NCBI GenBank assembly: GCA_001067655.1 | Contig: JUNU01000360.1 | Coordinates: 1-9,579 of the forward strand | Length of the DNA: 9,579 bases | Origin: Neisseria lactamica | GTDB taxonomy: Bacteria; Pseudomonadota; Gammaproteobacteria; Burkholderiales; Neisseriaceae | Direction: 5' to 3' | Part shown: positions 5,876 through 9,579 of the stretch, piece after piece | Layout: every line of letters begins with the position of its first letter | Numbering within the stretch: position 1 is the first letter of the stretch | The notes under the pieces: generated by a model | Seen by the model: only the letters and a program-made list of their open reading frames with translations | What the model was told of the DNA's origin: nothing | The model's database searches: none | Made by a program: the position numbers and the translations under genes

Positions 5876-7786
5876 ATGTTGACCCAGACCCAACAGGTCG
5901 ATTTGACCCTGCATCATCTCAAAGAGCGTGCCTTGGCAGAATATAGCCCCAAACAGCGTGCGACCGTCGAAGCTTCCGAAGACTGGAAACAGTTTGACAG
6001 ACGTTTGAACGAGCATTTCCCCAAGCTGATGCACGAGCTGGACAACGTTTACAACGACAACGAAGCCGTCCTGCCCATGCTGGAACAACTGATTGCCCAA
6101 GCATGGCAAAGCTATTCCCAACGCGACAAGTCTCTGAAAGCCATCGATGCCGCGCGTGAGAATGACCCCGATTGGATTTTGTCCAATAAACAGGTCGGCG
6201 GTGTGTGTTATGTCGATTTGTTCGCGGGCGATTTGAAAGGCTTGAAAGCAAAAATCCCTTATTTTCAAGAGTTGGGGCTGACCTATCTGCACATGATGCC
6301 CCTGTTTAAATGCCCTGAAGGCAAAAGCGACGGCGGCTATGCGGTCAGCAGCTACCGCGACGTCAATCCGGCTTTGGGTACGATAGACGATTTGCGCGAT
6401 GTCATTGCCGCGCTGCACGAAGCGGGCATTTCCGCCGTCGTCGATTTCATCTTCAATCACACTTCCAACGAACACGAATGGGCGAAACGCTGTGCCGCCG
6501 GCGACCCGCTTTTCGACAATTTCTACTATATCTTCCCCGACCGCTGGATGCCCGACCAATACGACCGCACCCTGCGCGAAATCTTCCCCGACCAGCATCC
6601 GGGCGGCTTCTCCCAATTGGAAGACGGACGCTGGGTATGGACGACGTTCAATTCCTTCCAATGGGATTTGAATTACAGCAATCCTTGGGTATTCCGCGCC
6701 ATGGCAGGCGAAATGATGTTCCTCGCCAATCTGGGCGTCGACATCCTGCGTATGGACGCCGTCGCCTTCATTTGGAAACAAATGGGCACGGATTGCGAAA
6801 ACCTGCCGCAAGCCCACGCCTTAATCCGCGCGTTCAACGCCGTCATGCGCATCGCCGCACCTGCCGTGTTCTTCAAATCCGAAGCCATCGTCCACCCCGA
6901 CCAAGTCGTCCAATACATCGGACAAGACGAATGCCAAATCGGCTACAACCCGCTGCAAATGGCATTGTTGTGGAACACCCTCGCCACCCGCGAAGTCAAC
7001 CTGCTCCACCAAGCCCTCTCCTACCGCCACAACCTGCCCGACCATACCGCATGGGTCAACTACGTCCGCAGCCATGACGACATCGGCTGGACGTTTGCCG
7101 ACGAAGACGCATGGCAGTTCGGCATCCACGGCTACGACCACCGCCAATTCCTCAACCGCTTCTTCGTCAACCATTTCGACGGCAGCTTCGCGCGCGGCGT
7201 CCCCTTCCAATACAACCCCAACACCGGCGACTGCCGCGTCAGTGGTACTGCCGCCGCCCTGGCAGGTTTGGCGCAACACGACCCCCACGCCGTTGACCGC
7301 ATCAAACTCTTGTACAGCATCGCCCTGAGTACCGGCGGCCTGCCCCTGATTTATCTCGGCGACGAAGTCGGCACGCTCAACGACGACGACTGGTCGAACG
7401 ACCGCAACAAGAGCGACGACAGCCGCTGGGCGCACCGTCCGCGTTACAATGCCGAGTTGTACGAACAACGCCACGACCCGTCAACCGCGGCAGGGCAAAT
7501 CTATCAAGGCCTGCGCCACATGATAGACATCCGCCAAAACAACCCGCGTTTGAACGGCGGCCGTCTGGTTACTTTCAACACCAACAACAAACACATCATC
7601 GGCTACATCCGGAACAACGCGCTGTTGGCGTTCGGCAACTTCAGCGAACACCCGCAAACCATCAGCGCGCACACCCTGCAAGCCATGCCCGCCCGCGCCA
7701 AAGACCTCATCAGCGGTGAAACCGTGGCATTGAATCAGGATTTGGTGCTGCGCCCCTACCAAGTGATGTGGCTCGAAATCGCCTGA
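5876..7786 (+). CDS. ams: Amylosucrase (sucrose alpha-glucosyltransferase, GH13)
   Basis: A 636-residue enzyme that transfers glucose from sucrose to a growing alpha-1,4-glucan and releases fructose; it needs no nucleotide sugar. It equals the N. polysaccharea enzyme in length and follows it almost without gaps. An N-terminal helical domain (about 1-100) precedes the (beta/alpha)8 barrel. Catalytic residues are the nucleophile Asp294 in RMDAVAF, acid/base Glu336 in KSEAIV and Asp401 in RSHDD, equivalent to 286, 328 and 393 of the crystal numbering. Sucrose-pocket residues Asp152, His195, Arg292, His400 and Arg517 are present. A long B' loop (about 403-468) carries Arg423 and Arg454, which is what separates amylosucrase from ordinary alpha-amylases. 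No signal peptide is visible, so I infer a cytoplasmic location unless exported otherwise. The ATG at 5876 has GGAG (5864-5867) eight bases upstream and gives the family length; the in-frame ATG at 5804 would add 24 residues without homology. A terminator follows. Confidence 0.97.
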   Translation: MLTQTQQVDLTLHHLKERALAEYSPKQRATVEASEDWKQFDRRLNEHFPKLMHELDNVYNDNEAVLPMLEQLIAQAWQSYSQRDKSLKAIDAARENDPDWILSNKQVGGVCYVDLFAGDLKGLKAKIPYFQELGLTYLHMMPLFKCPEGKSDGGYAVSSYRDVNPALGTIDDLRDVIAALHEAGISAVVDFIFNHTSNEHEWAKRCAAGDPLFDNFYYIFPDRWMPDQYDRTLREIFPDQHPGGFSQLEDGRWVWTTFNSFQWDLNYSNPWVFRAMAGEMMFLANLGVDILRMDAVAFIWKQMGTDCENLPQAHALIRAFNAVMRIAAPAVFFKSEAIVHPDQVVQYIGQDECQIGYNPLQMALLWNTLATREVNLLHQALSYRHNLPDHTAWVNYVRSHDDIGWTFADEDAWQFGIHGYDHRQFLNRFFVNHFDGSFARGVPFQYNPNTGDCRVSGTAAALAGLAQHDPHAVDRIKLLYSIALSTGGLPLIYLGDEVGTLNDDDWSNDRNKSDDSRWAHRPRYNAELYEQRHDPSTAAGQIYQGLRHMIDIRQNNPRLNGGRLVTFNTNNKHIIGYIRNNALLAFGNFSEHPQTISAHTLQAMPARAKDLISGETVALNQDLVLRPYQVMWLEIA

Positions 7787-7809
7787 TGATTCAAGCAGGT
7801 TAAAAACGC

Positions 7810-7856
7810 AAAGGTCGTCTGAAAACCGGTATTGCCCGTTTTCAGACGACCTTTTC
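7810..7856 (+). terminator. Intrinsic terminator of amylosucrase, inverted DUS pair
   Basis: Arms 7810-7826 and 7838-7854 pair over 17 bases around an 11-base loop; each contains AGGTCGTCTGAA (7812-7823 and 7841-7852). The stem is followed by TTTTC. It begins 23 bases after the stop codon. Confidence 0.92.
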
Positions 7857-7993
7857 GACAAAATAAATGTTCCACACACAACCTGCCCACCGCCTTTCCC
7901 CATAGGCGCAACCCGCTCGTTTCTTTATCTTCAAGTCAACAAATCTCTAAAAAATCCATTTATCCAGCAGCCATCCGGTTCTCATCCCAAAGC

Positions 7994-8017
7994 CTGAAAG
8001 AGCAAGCCGCCTTTCAG
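7994..8017. repeat. Short inverted repeat overlapping a DUS
   Basis: CTGAAAG (7994-8000) pairs with CTTTCAG (8011-8017) around a 10-base loop, and the right arm is the first half of a DUS. The left arm ends at the DUS core (CCTGAAA), so it may be a decayed former DUS pair. No T-run follows, so I do not call it a terminator. Confidence 0.35.
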
Positions 8018-8024
8018 ACGACCT
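8013..8024 (-). other. DNA uptake sequence upstream of the MFS gene
   Basis: A perfect AGGTCGTCTGAA reads on the minus strand, 28 bases before the MFS start codon. Confidence 0.88.
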
Positions 8025-8038
8025 ATTGCCAAATCAGT

Positions 8039-8044
8039 TACAAT
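8039..8044 (+). promoter_or_regulatory. Possible -10 box immediately before the MFS start
   Basis: TACAAT matches the -10 consensus at five of six positions and ends eight bases before the ATG at 8053. Transcription would then begin at or within two bases of the start codon, giving a leaderless mRNA, which would explain why no Shine-Dalgarno is present. No good -35 is visible. Confidence 0.3.
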
Positions 8045-8052
8045 TCATCCCT

Positions 8053-9471
8053 ATGAACAAAACCGAATCAAACGTTTCGGAAACGCCGCCTGTCCGCCCG
8101 TCCCGATGGCTGCCCCTGCTGTTGGCGATTGCGATTTTCATGCAAATGCTGGACGCGACGATTCTGAACACCGCCCTACCTGAAATCGCCAAAGATTTCA
8201 AAGTATCGCCGCTCAATATGCAGCTGGCGGCGATTTCCTATACGCTGACCGTTGCCCTGCTGATTCCTTTAAGCGGCTATTTGGTGGACAGATTCGGCAC
8301 TAAAAACGTATTTTTCGGTTCAATCGGCATTTTTATGCTCGGATCGGCATTGTGTGCGGCGGCAGCCAATCTGCCCATGCTGGTGATGGCGCGGGTGATT
8401 CAAGGTATAGGCGGGTCGATGTTGGTACCCGTACCGCGCCTGACGATTTTGCGCGTGTACGACAAATCCCAACTGCTCAACGCCATCAACTATGCCGTCA
8501 TGCCCGCGCTGATCGGTCCGATATTCGGACCTTTGGTCGGCGGCTATTTGGTCGAATACGCATCTTGGCATTGGATTTTCCTGATGAACCTGCCCATAGG
8601 GCTGCTCGGCGTTTTGCTGGGCTGGCGGATTATGCCCGATGTCAAAGGCGAGAATACCGCGCTGGACTTGAGTGGCTACCTGACTTTCGCTTCGGCGGCG
8701 TGTCTCTTGATGTTGGCTGTGGAAATGGTGTCCCACTCGGGCGCGGTTTGGTTTTCGCTCTTACTCGCATTCGGCGGCACGGCATTCGCCCTGCTCTACT
8801 ACCGCCACATGAAAACCGCCGCCAACCCGATTTATGCGGCGGATTTATTCCAAGTCCGCACCTTCCGGCTGGGTCTGACAGGCAATCTGTTCAGCCGGCT
8901 CGGCATCAGTTCCATCCCTTTTTTGCTGCCGCTATTGTTTCAAGTCGCGTTCGGCTTTGCCGCCAGCGTATCCGGCTGGCTGGTCGCGCCCGTCGCTTTC
9001 GCCTCGCTTGTTGTCAAACCGCTCATCAAGCCCCTGATGTCGCGCTTCGGCTACCGCAGCGTGTTGATTTGGAACACGCGCCTCCTCGCCATACTGATTA
9101 TGCTGCTTGCCCTACCCGACGCCGACACGTCCTTAAGCGTATGGATAGTCTTGCTGCTCCTCATCGGCACCTGCAACTCCATCCAGTTTTCCGCCATGAA
9201 CACTCTGACCATCGCCGACCTGCGCGCACACCAAACCGGCAGCGGCAACAGCCTGATGGCGGTCAACCAACAACTCGCCATCAGCCTCGGCATTGCGCTC
9301 GGCGCGCTTATCCTGCAAAACTGGTCGCAAAGCAGCTTCACCGCAGGCAACCTCCACCTCTCATTCCGCCTTACCCTGCTTTCCATCGGTTTGATTACAC
9401 TCGTCTCCAGCACCATATTCAGCCGCCTGCACATTTCCGACGGACGCAACCTAACGACTTCAAAAAAATAG
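8053..9471 (+). CDS. MFS drug/H+ antiporter, DHA2 type, MdtD-like
   Basis: A 472-residue inner-membrane transporter expected to expel small molecules in exchange for protons. It aligns end to end with E. coli MdtD/YegB (about 471 residues). Visible signatures are LDATILNTALP in the first helix (33-43), motif A GYLVDRFGTKN between helices 2 and 3 (75-85), motif B RVIQGIGGS (114-122), antiporter motif C GPIFGPLVGG (155-164) and VEYASWHWIF (167-176); further hydrophobic segments continue to about residue 455. The number of helices (14 is typical of DHA2) would need a topology prediction. The ATG at 8053 is preferred over an in-frame TTG at 8026 because the TTG overlaps no better ribosome site and adds nine unmatched residues. 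Neither has a Shine-Dalgarno. The substrate is unknown; position after amylosucrase does not make it a sugar carrier, since its motifs are those of drug exporters. Seven adenines precede the stop codon. Confidence 0.92.
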   Translation: MNKTESNVSETPPVRPSRWLPLLLAIAIFMQMLDATILNTALPEIAKDFKVSPLNMQLAAISYTLTVALLIPLSGYLVDRFGTKNVFFGSIGIFMLGSALCAAAANLPMLVMARVIQGIGGSMLVPVPRLTILRVYDKSQLLNAINYAVMPALIGPIFGPLVGGYLVEYASWHWIFLMNLPIGLLGVLLGWRIMPDVKGENTALDLSGYLTFASAACLLMLAVEMVSHSGAVWFSLLLAFGGTAFALLYYRHMKTAANPIYAADLFQVRTFRLGLTGNLFSRLGISSIPFLLPLLFQVAFGFAASVSGWLVAPVAFASLVVKPLIKPLMSRFGYRSVLIWNTRLLAILIMLLALPDADTSLSVWIVLLLLIGTCNSIQFSAMNTLTIADLRAHQTGSGNSLMAVNQQLAISLGIALGALILQNWSQSSFTAGNLHLSFRLTLLSIGLITLVSSTIFSRLHISDGRNLTTSKK

Positions 9472-9506
9472 GTTAAAATGCGAACCGTATAAACATCGAA
9501 CTTCTT

Positions 9507-9518
9507 TTCAGACGACCC
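9507..9518 (-). other. DNA uptake sequence after the MFS gene, 11 of 12 bases
   Basis: TTCAGACGACCC on the plus strand matches the local uptake sequence except at the first base of the 12-mer. It is unpaired, so unlike the preceding genes the MFS gene has no inverted-pair terminator before the CREE. Confidence 0.75.
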
Positions 9519-9523
9519 CACTA

Positions 9524-9553
9524 AATATAGTGGATTAACAAAAATCAGGACAA
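9524..9553 (-). promoter_or_regulatory. Possible outward promoter at the right CREE end
   Basis: On the minus strand TTGTCC (9548-9553) and TATATT (9524-9529), the latter completed by two bases outside the element, are 18 bases apart. The -10 matches at five of six positions. Transcription would run leftward, antisense to the 3' end of the MFS gene. Confidence 0.35.
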
Positions 9554-9579
9554 GGCAACGAAGCTGCAGACAGTACAGA
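9526..9579. mobile_element. Correia repeat-enclosed element, partial, cut by window end
   Basis: It begins with the CREE terminal inverted repeat TATAGTGGATTAACAAAAAT and continues with TCAGGACAAGGCAACGAAG, the complement of the end seen at 25-95 with several substitutions. The element is in mirror orientation to the left copy, so both show the same end to the window interior. It starts 54 bases after the MFS stop codon; the leading TA is the usual target dinucleotide. Confidence 0.88.

Noticed and set aside
5362..5946. A 194-codon plus-strand frame spanning the gap before amylosucrase and overlapping its first 71 bases
   Set aside because: No ribosome site, no recognisable domain, low-complexity Asn/Gln/Thr/Pro composition that simply reflects the G-poor DNA, and overlap with the well-supported amylosucrase start.
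5783..6817. A 344-codon minus-strand frame opposite amylosucrase
   Set aside because: It is antisense to a gap-free amylosucrase match and has no ribosome site or domain.
8352..9476. A 374-codon plus-strand frame inside the MFS gene
   Set aside because: Arg/Pro/His-rich composition typical of a +1 frame; the MFS frame carries all family motifs.
1..9579. CRISPR arrays, tRNA or rRNA genes, toxin-antitoxin pairs, prophage or defence islands
   Set aside because: No direct-repeat array, cloverleaf or related protein families were seen; the repeats present are uptake sequences and Correia elements.

Overview
The window is chromosomal DNA from a Neisseria, most likely a commensal of the N. mucosa/sicca/macacae type. 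Three things support this. The DNA uptake sequence (DUS) occurs about a dozen times, almost always as AGGTCGTCTGAA, the dialect I associate with that group rather than the meningococcal/gonococcal ATGCCGTCTGAA. Both ends of the window lie in Correia repeat-enclosed elements (CREE). It also carries an amylosucrase close to the N. polysaccharea enzyme. The species is an inference from memory of dialect distributions and could not be searched.

Layout from left to right: a partial CREE (1-95); a DEAD-box RNA helicase of the RhlE type on the minus strand (120-1493), read from a good sigma-70 promoter about 240 nt upstream of its start; a divergent stand-alone RlmK-type 23S rRNA methyltransferase (1831-2778); a YpfJ-family membrane-anchored zinc metallopeptidase (2945-3784); a phosphoglucomutase/phosphomannomutase, pgm (3906-5288); a 587-nt gap that holds a terminator and then an AT-rich, strikingly G-poor stretch; amylosucrase (5876-7786); an MdtD-like drug/H+ antiporter of the major facilitator superfamily (8053-9471); and the start of a second CREE (9526-9579) in mirror orientation to the first.

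Inverted pairs of DUS form intrinsic terminators after four of the plus-strand genes (rlmK, ypfJ, pgm and amylosucrase). These genes therefore look like separate transcription units rather than an operon, and recognisable -10 boxes before ypfJ and pgm agree with that. The functional themes are RNA and ribosome maintenance at the left (helicase and rRNA methyltransferase sharing a divergent promoter region) and sugar and glucan metabolism in the centre (Pgm interconverts hexose 1- and 6-phosphates; amylosucrase makes alpha-1,4-glucan and fructose from sucrose).

I see no RNA genes, CRISPR arrays, toxin-antitoxin or defence genes, prophage, or broken genes. No wholly new system is evident. The observations most worth checking are the long structured leader of the helicase with its overlapping divergent promoters, the C-rich/G-poor stretch before amylosucrase (a candidate Rho-loading region), the mix of DUS dialects at rlmK, and the outward promoters of the flanking CREEs, which point antisense into the two terminal genes.
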